A stretch of DNA of 64,000 nt from Promicromonospora sp049532985 (lineage in GTDB: Bacteria; Actinomycetota; Actinomycetes; Actinomycetales; Cellulomonadaceae): the NCBI RefSeq assembly GCF_049532985.1, contig NZ_CP186693.1, positions 1,488,001 through 1,552,000 on the forward strand. The letters run 5' to 3'. The position numbers were made by a program, and so were the translations under genes. Below the pieces are notes generated by a model. That model had not been told where the DNA came from, searched no databases, and saw only the letters and a program-made list of their open reading frames with translations. Below, in pieces: positions 42,839-50,191 of the stretch (positions within the stretch are counted from its first letter, which is position 1; every line of letters begins with the position of its first letter).

Positions 42839-44222
42839 GACCCAGACGACGAACTACTTGGAATCGAACGTGAGACAGCACCGCACTCCTGTGCTCGGCC
42901 GGCGCAAGGTCCGGCGACCCAGCACCGCACTCATCGCCCCGAACGCCAGCCCACCGACCCCACCCGGCGGCGTTCCGTCGAGCCCCACAGAAGAGGTCGG
43001 ATCAGCGCTCCTGGCGGTCGAGCTCGCCCTGACCGGCGACGGCCCGTGGTCCCGCGCGTTGGCCACGGCGAAGGCCGCGCGTACCGGCCCGGACACCGGG
43101 GCAGGTTCGAGCTTGTTCCGTGGCGTGCCCGCTGCCGCCTTCGTGCTGGACGCGGCAGCCGCGGACGGCTTCCTCCAAGTCCCGGACGTCGCTGCTGTGG
43201 GTGAGGCTCGCCGCGCGCAGATCGCCCTGGATGCCGAGCTGGTCGCGATCGTCGAGCAGCGGTTGGCCGCGGCGGCTGCACGTGCCGCGGCTGGGCAGCC
43301 GCCGACGTCGACCGAGATTGGGCTGACCGACGGGATCCTCGGGCTTGGTGTCGTCCTGCTGCGGCGTGCCCCCGGTAGCCCGCTGATGGAGCGGGTCATC
43401 GACTACGTTGCCAGCCTGACCAGGCCTGTGCTGGTCGATGGTGTGGAGGTTCCGGGGTGGTACGTCCGGCATGACCCCGCGCCCGGTGAGCCGACCCCGG
43501 GCGGGCACCTGAGCTTCACGATGGCCGACGGCGCAGCTGGTCTGCTCGCGTTCCTGTCGACCTGCGTGCGCGCCGGTTACTCCCGGGAGAGCCTGCGGGC
43601 CCCGATCCAGGATCTGGTCGACTGGTTCACTGCGTGGCGGCAGGAGCCGAGCCCGGAGTGGCCGGACAGCGTCTGGTGGCCTCGCTGGGTCACACCGGCC
43701 GAGGTCCAGGCCGGACGCCTGGCACCTGGTCGCGGGCCCGGGGAGGCCTTGCCGTCATGGTCGCGGATGGCGGGCATGGCCCGTGCGGTGCAGATGGGCG
43801 CGCGCGTCCTGGCCGAAGGCCCTCACCCGCGTGTCGACGAGGCGCGCAAGGCGGTGAAGAGGGCTGAGGAGGCGATGCTGGCCTGCCTGACCGACCGGCA
43901 GATGCGCCGACTGACCGGTCCCGGCCTGTGGGACGGGCTGGCCGGGCTCTTTCAGACCGGTCACCGTGCCGGGGCCGACGCGAAGGGGCCGATGGAGATC
44001 CGCCTCAAGCACCGCATGTCCGCCGTCGGGGACGCCCTACGGTCCCAGGCCGCGGCGCTACCGACCGATGCGCCAGGCGATCTGTGGTCGGGGGAGGCCG
44101 GGGTGCGGCTCGCCGCACAGACGCTGCGCCGCGGGACCGCACCAACCTCGCGCTGGGACGCCTGCCTGCTGATCACCGGCAACCTCCGCCCGGTCGACCC
44201 GAGGAACACACCATGGTCCTGA
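42801..44222 (+). CDS. LanC-like protein lacking zinc and catalytic residues
   Basis: A 473-residue protein; GGAGCGG precedes ATG 42801, with GTG 42870 as an alternative. Alignment with the intact LanC of the same window shows conserved shape: LTDGILGLGVVLLRR / IRGLTGLGVALRR, and RAPGW segments. But PSWCYGTPG becomes PSWSRMAG (Ser321 for Cys), GLCHGTAG becomes GLWDGLAG (Trp377-Asp378 for Cys-His), and NHGMAHG becomes SFTMADG. It therefore cannot hold the LanC zinc. The toroidal fold may serve as a binding scaffold. No LanB is in the operon. It overlaps the gene before by 38 bases and the one after by 10. Confidence 0.8.
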   Translation: MPRQLSPGRCGRRTQTTNYLESNVRQHRTPVLGRRKVRRPSTALIAPNASPPTPPGGVPSSPTEEVGSALLAVELALTGDGPWSRALATAKAARTGPDTGAGSSLFRGVPAAAFVLDAAAADGFLQVPDVAAVGEARRAQIALDAELVAIVEQRLAAAAARAAAGQPPTSTEIGLTDGILGLGVVLLRRAPGSPLMERVIDYVASLTRPVLVDGVEVPGWYVRHDPAPGEPTPGGHLSFTMADGAAGLLAFLSTCVRAGYSRESLRAPIQDLVDWFTAWRQEPSPEWPDSVWWPRWVTPAEVQAGRLAPGRGPGEALPSWSRMAGMARAVQMGARVLAEGPHPRVDEARKAVKRAEEAMLACLTDRQMRRLTGPGLWDGLAGLFQTGHRAGADAKGPMEIRLKHRMSAVGDALRSQAAALPTDAPGDLWSGEAGVRLAAQTLRRGTAPTSRWDACLLITGNLRPVDPRNTPWS

Positions 44223-45394
44223 CCCCACCAGCAGCCACACGAGCCGCCACGAAGGATCTGGCCCCGGCGGTCATCACAGGTCTGGCCGGGTCGTTCCCGC
44301 TGATCGCCCGCCCGGCAGAGCCCTACGGCCCCTTGGAAGACCGCGTGGCGGCCCTGGTCGACAGCCTCCCGGCGTCGTCCGAGCACGCCCCGGCCACCGT
44401 GGCGATGCTCGCCACCAAGACGCTCAACCAGGCCGCGCTACTGGCCTCGGAGTGCCAGCGGCACAAGGAAGCCAACACGATCCTGCGCCACCACCTCTCG
44501 GCATACACCACGCAGGACTCGCTGAGCGTCCCAGCGGCGGTGGGCATGTTGGAGCCCGTGACCGACCTGGCGCGACTGCACGCCCTGGTCGGGCAGACCG
44601 ATCGCGCAGTGGTCTGGTTGACGCGCACGATGCACGCGCTCCGCACCAGTACACGGGTCTCGGTCGACCGGTACGAGCTACCCCTGGACCGTGTCGAGGT
44701 GCACGGAGAAGAGCCGGACGGGCCGCGGATGCTCGGGTGGGCCGGGGAGCGGCTCCTGGCCGACACCGTCAAGATCCTGACCCGGGCGGGCCGGTGGTCC
44801 GACGCGGTGGACCTGATCAGCCGCAACGGTGGACCGGGCGCCCGGCTGACCGAGACCCGCCAGGCCATGATCACCACGCACCTGGTCGCCGGCGAGCCGG
44901 TGACCGCGCGCCACTACCTCGCCGGGGCACAGCCCACCCAGGCGTGGGAGGACGAGATCGCTTCCTGCCTCACGGTGCTGGCCGCAGAACCCGGTGACCG
45001 CGCCCAGGCCGTCGAGGCGATGCTCGCCACCTTCCAGCGCAGCACCCCCGCACCAGGCATGGTGGGCTACCGGACGCGGTACGGCATCGCGGTCACCCGC
45101 CTGGCTCACGCGACCGGTCATCCGTATGCGGTCATCGCCCGCCAGGTCGCCGCCGAGGTGATCGAGGCGGGTGACGGGGGCGCTGCTCGCGACGTCCTGC
45201 GTGCCGTCGGCGGGTGCCTGTCCCGCACCGACATCACCACCCTGGAGCGCAGCGTGACCCGGTCCGGTCTGCACGCCGGAGCCCTGGCGGGACACCACCT
45301 GTCCCGCCTGCGCGTGGCCACCCAGCACGCCCTGCAGCTGCTGCGCGCCGCCCTGGACCATGAGCACGCCGACCGTACGACCACGGGCTCATGA
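44213..45394 (+). CDS. Helical (TPR-like) hypothetical protein
   Basis: A 393-residue protein, nearly all helical with repeat-like parts (LATKTLNQAALLASECQRH, LHALVGQTDRAVVWLTRTM, TVKILTRAGRWSDAVDLISR). No catalytic motif; a Cys at AVGGCLSRTD is isolated. TPR-like proteins often scaffold or regulate. It overlaps the LanC-like gene end by 10 bases. Confidence 0.6.
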   Translation: MVLTPPAATRAATKDLAPAVITGLAGSFPLIARPAEPYGPLEDRVAALVDSLPASSEHAPATVAMLATKTLNQAALLASECQRHKEANTILRHHLSAYTTQDSLSVPAAVGMLEPVTDLARLHALVGQTDRAVVWLTRTMHALRTSTRVSVDRYELPLDRVEVHGEEPDGPRMLGWAGERLLADTVKILTRAGRWSDAVDLISRNGGPGARLTETRQAMITTHLVAGEPVTARHYLAGAQPTQAWEDEIASCLTVLAAEPGDRAQAVEAMLATFQRSTPAPGMVGYRTRYGIAVTRLAHATGHPYAVIARQVAAEVIEAGDGGAARDVLRAVGGCLSRTDITTLERSVTRSGLHAGALAGHHLSRLRVATQHALQLLRAALDHEHADRTTTGS

Positions 45395-45449
45395 CCACCG
45401 CCACCACCACCGTCGCGACCGGTGGCGCCGTCCTGACCGGAGCACGCTC

Positions 45450-46106
45450 ATGAACCACGCCCCACCGGTCCGTCCACCGCTTCTGGACGTTGTGCAGGAG
45501 TCGGCCGACAGGCTCGGGTTCCCGCTCACGGTCGACGACCGCACCGGCCCCCTGCTGACCGCGCTGGCCCGATACCGGCCGGGCGGGCGGCTCCTGGAGA
45601 TCGGGACCGGGCTCGGCGCGGGCATCGCGTGGATGCTGCCGGCCCTCAGCCCGGGTGCACGGTTGACGACGATCGAGATCAACCCCCTGCGCCACGCCGC
45701 CGCCGCGGTGACCTTCGCCCACGACCGGAGGGTCGAGTCCGTGTGTGCAGACGCCGACAAGTGGCTCGACACCTACACCGGTGAGCCGTTCGACCTGGCG
45801 TTCGTGAACGTGCGCCCGGAGAACTTCGACCGCCTCGACACCCTGGTCAACCTCCTGAACCCCGCAGGCCTGTACATCGCCGGCGGACTGCTCCCACCCG
45901 ACAGCGACACCCGGCCCGACCTGACGCAGGTCGAGAAGCTGCGGCAGTGGTGGACCCACCCCGACCTGCTCGGCTACCCGGCCCGCTGGGCGGGCGGCCT
46001 GCAGGTGGCCGTCAAGAGACAGGCCACCCGGCCGAGATCGCGCTCGGGCCACCCGAACCAGCACCGACCCACCGCCGATATCGACGCAACAGGAGGGCAG
46101 CCATGA
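45450..46106 (+). CDS. SAM-dependent methyltransferase
   Basis: A 218-residue class I methyltransferase. Motif I RLLEIGTGLGAGIAWM, motif II TTIEINPLRH, and a Glu/Asp pattern CADADKWL. The overall pattern resembles O-methyltransferase family 3/24. A C-terminal basic tail follows. It overlaps the PCMT-like gene by four bases (ATGA). Confidence 0.8.
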   Translation: MNHAPPVRPPLLDVVQESADRLGFPLTVDDRTGPLLTALARYRPGGRLLEIGTGLGAGIAWMLPALSPGARLTTIEINPLRHAAAAVTFAHDRRVESVCADADKWLDTYTGEPFDLAFVNVRPENFDRLDTLVNLLNPAGLYIAGGLLPPDSDTRPDLTQVEKLRQWWTHPDLLGYPARWAGGLQVAVKRQATRPRSRSGHPNQHRPTADIDATGGQP

Positions 46107-47353
46107 CCGCCAGCACCCCACAGACCATCGTGAGCGGCGAACCTGCCGGGCAGCTCCGCCAGGCCATGGTCGACCAGCTCAAGGACGCCTACCCGCGGCA
46201 GATCTCAGCCGGGATCGAGCAGGCGCTGCGCGTCGTGCCCCGCCACCTGTTCTGCCCGCCGGACACCACCCTGGAAGCCGCCTACGCGAACGGTGTCGTC
46301 CTCACCCGACACGACGCCACAGGCCGCGCCACGTCCTCGGTCAGTGCCCCGTGGCTCCAGGCCCGCATGCTGCACCAGGCCGAGATCGAACCCGGGATGC
46401 GGGTCCTGGAGGTTGGGTCGGGCGGGTACAACGCCGCGTTGATCGCCGAGCTCGTCGGCCCGACCGGGTACGTCGTCACCGTGGACATCGACCCCGTCGT
46501 CATCGAAGCAACCCAGGCCGCGTTGGCCAGGACCGGGTACACCGACCGGGTCACAGCCGTCCTGGCCGACGCCACTGAACCGCTCGCGCTGGGCAGGTTC
46601 GACCGGATCGTGGTCACGGTCGGCGTGTGGGACATCGCCCCCGCATGGATCAGCGCCCTGGTCGAGGACGGGATCCTGGTCGTGCCCCTGCGGGCACGAC
46701 ACTCCTCGGAGTGCTGGTCGATCCCGTTCCGCCGCGAGGGCGAACTACTGGTCGGCCAGTCCGCGATGGTCTGCGGGTTCGTCGACGTCCAAGGCGCCAC
46801 CGCACCCCAACCCACCACCGCACAGCTCCGCGGTGCCCACGGAGGCGTGATCACCGCGAGGTCCTGGGACCACGACACAGACCTCTCCCTCCTGCCCGAC
46901 GTGCTCCCAGACCAGAGGGTCGTGGAAGCCTCCGGGGTGGTGATGCCGCCACCAGGGATGTTCGTCGGCCTACGCACCCGCCTGGCCTACGACCTACCAG
47001 GCCTGGCCGATCTGACCTACACCGACCGCGAGCTGCTGCAGGACGACACGTGGCGGTGGATGCACATCGGCCATGTCGACGGCGACTCGTTCGCAGTCCT
47101 GTGCATCCAGCCACCCGGAGCCGACGGCGGGTCAGAGCTGGGCGCGATCGGATTCGGCCCCCGCGCCGAGCGCGCGGCCCTGACCATCGTGGACCACATC
47201 GCAGACTGGGGCCGCGACGGCATGCCGCAACGCGCCGCGCATACCTACCGGCCAGCCCACGCGAAGACACCACCCCTCCGGGGCAGGGTGCTGTCTCTGC
47301 CCCTCGGCGACCTGGCAGTCACCCAGCACCACGACGGCACCGAGGACATCTGA
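46103..47353 (+). CDS. FxLD-type PCMT-like methyltransferase (second copy)
   Basis: A 416-residue protein. AGGAGGG precedes the ATG. RVVPRHLFCPP, SSVSAPWLQARM, motif I VLEVGSGGYNAALI, TVDIDP and RIVVTVGVWDIAP closely follow the methyltransferase at 32586-33830, including the C-terminal extension. In FxLD loci this enzyme acts on an Asp of the peptide, so its presence suggests a peptide substrate in this operon as well. Confidence 0.85.
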   Translation: MTASTPQTIVSGEPAGQLRQAMVDQLKDAYPRQISAGIEQALRVVPRHLFCPPDTTLEAAYANGVVLTRHDATGRATSSVSAPWLQARMLHQAEIEPGMRVLEVGSGGYNAALIAELVGPTGYVVTVDIDPVVIEATQAALARTGYTDRVTAVLADATEPLALGRFDRIVVTVGVWDIAPAWISALVEDGILVVPLRARHSSECWSIPFRREGELLVGQSAMVCGFVDVQGATAPQPTTAQLRGAHGGVITARSWDHDTDLSLLPDVLPDQRVVEASGVVMPPPGMFVGLRTRLAYDLPGLADLTYTDRELLQDDTWRWMHIGHVDGDSFAVLCIQPPGADGGSELGAIGFGPRAERAALTIVDHIADWGRDGMPQRAAHTYRPAHAKTPPLRGRVLSLPLGDLAVTQHHDGTEDI

Positions 47354-47355
47354 CC

Positions 47356-47529
47356 ATGCTGGACCACGTCGAAGAGCTGCGTCTACGCGCCGTTGTCACG
47401 GACGCAGACGGAAACAGGTCCCTGCACCTGGACGGACCGCCCGACCGCGTCGTGCGGCTGACAGAGGGGGACGTGCGCCTCCTGGAGCTCGCGTTCGAGA
47501 CGCACTGCCCAGCGTGTGAGGAGTACTGA
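47356..47529 (+). CDS. 57-residue protein ending HCPACEEY; precursor candidate
   Basis: Last gene of the operon, 2 bases after the PCMT-like stop. It begins MLDHVEELRLRAVVTDADG, which has an LxLR stretch loosely like LNLRLVDAG of the lanthipeptide precursor, and ends with a short tail with two Cys (HCPAC), two Glu and a terminal Tyr. A P450-modified RiPP core rich in Cys and Tyr is plausible; a small Cys-bearing partner protein is equally possible. No Ser/Thr-rich core is present, so normal lanthionine chemistry is unlikely. Confidence 0.55.
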   Translation: MLDHVEELRLRAVVTDADGNRSLHLDGPPDRVVRLTEGDVRLLELAFETHCPACEEY

Positions 47530-47535
47530 CCCGAT

Positions 47536-47569
47536 ACACCGTCGAGTTCGCAACACCGTCGAGTTCGCA
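47536..47569. repeat. 17-bp perfect tandem duplication
   Basis: ACACCGTCGAGTTCGCA occurs at 47536-47552 and again at 47553-47569 with no gap, just past the end of the nine-gene operon. Confidence 0.8.
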
Positions 47570-47849
47570 GGTCGACGGCGGAGGATCGAAGGTGTCGGTG
47601 GCGTGTGGGAGCTGGGCCGGTCGGATGAGGTTCGTCTCGGGCGGGGGCCCGGTGCGGGTGAGTGACCAGGTGGAGGCCACCACGGGTGACGTGGAGCGCC
47701 GGGGCGGGTGGAGCAGCGGATGCGTGTTCTGGCTGGTGTCGCGCGCCGGTTGATGGTGGATGCCCGGTCGGTCGCCACGCAGGAGGAGTCCGCTGCGCTA
47801 GCACGGTTGTCCCGACGCGGGTGCAGCAGTCCCGTTCCCGTTGGTCACT

Positions 47850-48095
47850 TCCTATGATCGGTTGAGCACTTGCCAGCCGCTCGTTGCTGACCAACGAACG
47901 TACACCGGTGCGAACGATGTGAGTACCGCCTTCGCTGTACCGCCACAGGGGTCTCGGCAGGTTGGGGTCGCTATGCGGCCCGCGCAGCATCCGGTAGCCG
48001 CTCTCGACCGGCTCCCAGAGTCCGGCGTCGACCAGGCGGTCGATGTCCGCGGCCATGGTTGACACGTCCACGCGCAGCTGCGGCCGGCCGACCGG
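47850..48095 (-). pseudogene. Remnant of an element gene
   Basis: A minus-strand frame reads MAADIDRLVDAGLWEPVE then GYRMLRGPHSD and continues protein-like for about 70 codons, after which composition decays. LVDAGLWE...GYR resembles the N-terminus of phage or element replication and HNH-like proteins, but the rest is missing. Confidence 0.35.
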
Positions 48096-48100
48096 AGGAC

Positions 48101-48144
48101 GGTGATCTTTCGTGATACGGCGAGCCGGCCACGAAAAGATCACC
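48101..48144. terminator. Strong hairpin (possible bidirectional terminator)
   Basis: GGTGATCTTTCGTG (48101-48114) pairs with CACGAAAAGATCACC (48130-48144) apart from one extra A. It lies 18 bases past the stop of the 48162-48791 gene on the minus strand, so it would end that transcript. T- and A-rich parts of the arms lie next to the loop. Confidence 0.55.
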
Positions 48145-48161
48145 GCTCCCTGGTGCTGCTG

Positions 48162-48791
48162 CTACGCGGCGGCGGCCTGGTCCTGGCCGGCGTCGAGCAG
48201 CTTCGCGAGGTCGTTGCCGGCCTCCGTGAGCCACTCGTCGTAGACGGTCAGGTCCCGGCCCTTCGAGGTGTGCACCGCACCGCGGCGCACGTCGACGAAC
48301 GTACTCGTCGTCTCGGGGTGGGCCCGCTGCACGATCCGCATGACGCCGAAGATCGTGTACAGGGGCAGGTCGCCCTTGTTGAACCGGACGTAGAGCACCT
48401 CGAGCTGGCCGTCCGGGTGCCGCTCGGCGCACAGCCGGGGCACGACGACGGCCAGGTCACCGACCTGGACGCGCTGGTTGGGCAGCCGCTCGTGCTGCAG
48501 CCCGTCCCACCACGGGGCGAGCCGGGCCCACCCCTCGGCGGCCAGGGTGTAGCTGGCCTTCCGGCTCGCCGGGGCGCCCTCGGCAAGTTCGACCAGCTCC
48601 TGGCCGTCACGGCTGCCACGCCGGTCACGCAGCAGCCGGTTCTGCACCGGCCCGTACGGGTCCTTCCAGAACTCGTACGGGGTCGCGAGCTGGCTGCGGA
48701 TCTTCGCGACAGCCCGGTCGGCCTGCGGTGCGGACGTGGCCGCCAGGTAGTGGGTCAGCTGAGATACGTAGATCTCGGGAACATCGGTCAC
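48162..48791 (-). CDS. Hypothetical protein (209 aa)
   Basis: AAGGAGGAGAACCTC precedes the GTG at 48791, an excellent ribosome site. Begins MTDVPEIYVSQLTHYLAATS and has a basic/aromatic middle (WKDPYGPVQNRLLRDRRGSR) and a beta segment (LEVLYVRFNKGD). It is soluble. A cluster of operator-like repeats lies ~70-100 bases upstream. No family recognised. Confidence 0.65.
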   Translation of the reverse strand: MTDVPEIYVSQLTHYLAATSAPQADRAVAKIRSQLATPYEFWKDPYGPVQNRLLRDRRGSRDGQELVELAEGAPASRKASYTLAAEGWARLAPWWDGLQHERLPNQRVQVGDLAVVVPRLCAERHPDGQLEVLYVRFNKGDLPLYTIFGVMRIVQRAHPETTSTFVDVRRGAVHTSKGRDLTVYDEWLTEAGNDLAKLLDAGQDQAAAA

Positions 48792-48860
48792 GAGGTTCTC
48801 CTCCTTCGGGGAGATCGGGGTGACCGTGCGTCCACGTCTGCGGTGTTCTTCACAGCATCC

Positions 48861-48890
48861 GTTAACCGGTCCCGTTAACAGGACCTGTTA
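48861..48890. promoter_or_regulatory. Tandem TAAC/GTTA operator sites
   Basis: TAACAGG-A-CCTGTTA (48876-48890) is a perfect 15-bp palindrome. Immediately upstream, GTTAACCGGTCCCGTTAAC carries an imperfect copy (TAACCGG-T-CCCGTTA) sharing its last four bases with the first. Two or more dimers could bind side by side. It is ~70-100 bases before the 48791 start. Confidence 0.55.
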
Positions 48891-48973
48891 GGACATGCGA
48901 GACTGAACGTGTTCTCACTAGGACATCGAACAGCTCGACAGCACGGTCTTCGGTTGTTGAGTTGTTGCACTCG

Positions 48974-49000
48974 GCCCGAGCGCGGCAACGCTCGGGCTTT
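48974..49000. terminator. GC hairpin followed by TTT
   Basis: GCCCGAGCG and CGCTCGGGC pair perfectly around CGGCAA, then TTTG follows. Lies near the tandem operators; might be an attenuator or terminator of a transcript not otherwise identified. Confidence 0.45.
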
Positions 49001-49196
49001 GTGCTACCCGGCTGAGTGGCGACCGAAGTCACCGCCAGCCGGGGCCTTGCGGGTCACAGTATCCGAGGACACCGACAAACACATGCCTAGTGGTCTATAC
49101 GATCTTCGAGGGTGTGTAGCAGGGCTCGTGCGTGACCGTCTGGTGGACGAAGTCGTCGCTCTTATCTGGGACTCCGCCTTCCAACAATCAAGATAA

Positions 49197-49891
49197 CCCG
49201 GCCGTCCGACACCACCTCAGTCACCCCGTGTCTTCTGTGGACGGCTCACCGGGAAAGTAGGGGTGGCGGCCGCCATTTGCCCACCCCGGCCGCGCCCTGG
49301 GACGGGTGTAGAGCAGCCCGAAACCCGCTCTACGCCTTGGGTTGGGCGATGTCGACAACAGGACGCTGGCCGCCCCGGTGGACAAATCAGCAGTTGGTGA
49401 CAGATTTCTCACACCAGAAACGGCGTCATAGCAGGTACAAGCTGGACGTCCATGTTGTTGACGAGGTGATCACCCCAGGCGGCGCCCCGATGATCTTCCT
49501 GAGTGGAATCAGCCTCCGTGCGGTCGGCGGCTCACCCCAGAGGGCGCCCACTTCCTTGTAGCCCGGCCGGAGAGGCCGGCGCAAGTGTGGTGACACCGAG
49601 GTAGTCCGCCAGCCGACCGGCAGCGGCTCGCACCGGGGGGCGTCGACCGCCTCGCGTCGTCTTGTGCAGTACGCCACCAGCCCCCGAACATTCTCGACGA
49701 CGCCACGGCCGGTGGGTGTAGTCCATGTGCGCAGCAACGCTGACCCCATCCACTCGAGAGGGCGAGAAAGTTTGCCGATCACGTGCCCACACAGTACGCG
49801 CCCGAATAATCCAGGCGGGTGCGCTCGGCGGGCATGAACCGCACAACTGCGCGGCTGTGGCTGTTCGGCAGGCGGCCCTTCTCGGCTTGGC
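49197..49891. other. Non-coding or decayed stretch
   Basis: 695 bases without a supported gene. A plus-strand frame near 49440 reads RYKLDVHVVDEVITPGG and a minus-strand frame near 49600 reads VVENVRGLVAYCTRR; both look like short traces of coding sequence but lack starts with ribosome sites. Confidence 0.3.
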
Positions 49892-50113
49892 ATGAGGGTG
49901 GAGTCGTGGAAGGAGCGCGACATCCCGCTTCTTGAAGACGAGTTGCACCGGCGCTTTGGCCGCTACCCGATGCCATCGGTGGAAGTCATGGCTGGGCTGG
50001 CACCGGCACGCGCTGAGGTGCCGCAGGTGCACCAACCGCGTCCGATCCGAAGGCGACGGCACCGACAGGTTCGGCCTTACAGGGTAGACAAGGCATCGAC
50101 GCGCGATCCGTGA
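49892..50113 (+). CDS. Possible small protein (73 aa)
   Basis: Reads MRVESWKERDIPLLEDELHR then RFGRYPMPSVEVM; the first half is protein-like and helical, the second Arg-rich. No clear ribosome site. May be a fragment. Confidence 0.35.
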   Translation: MRVESWKERDIPLLEDELHRRFGRYPMPSVEVMAGLAPARAEVPQVHQPRPIRRRRHRQVRPYRVDKASTRDP

Positions 50114-50191
50114 CGACCGGACGACGGGGTGAATCGGGAATTCAGCCGCTTGACGCCGTCACATCCAGGCAGATGGACGCTCTCACAGCGT

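Larger units (their letters stand above)
47530..48161. other. Mostly non-coding stretch with repeats and a gene remnant
   Basis: 632 bases after the operon. Contents: a perfect 17-bp tandem repeat (47536-47569), a remnant frame on the minus strand (47850-48095) and a strong hairpin (48101-48144). No intact gene. Confidence 0.4.

Noticed and set aside
47319..48143. 274-codon minus-strand frame read as one gene
   Set aside because: Only the first ~75 codons look like protein; the rest overlaps the plus-strand PCMT-like and 57-aa genes, so only a remnant was listed.
49083..49196. 37-codon plus-strand frame starting MPSGLYDLRG
   Set aside because: Helical end looks protein-like but no ribosome site or family; too short to support.
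49426..50062. Minus-strand frames between the 48162 gene and the second YobI-like gene
   Set aside because: Arg/Pro-rich with no ribosome site; only short traces of coding pattern.
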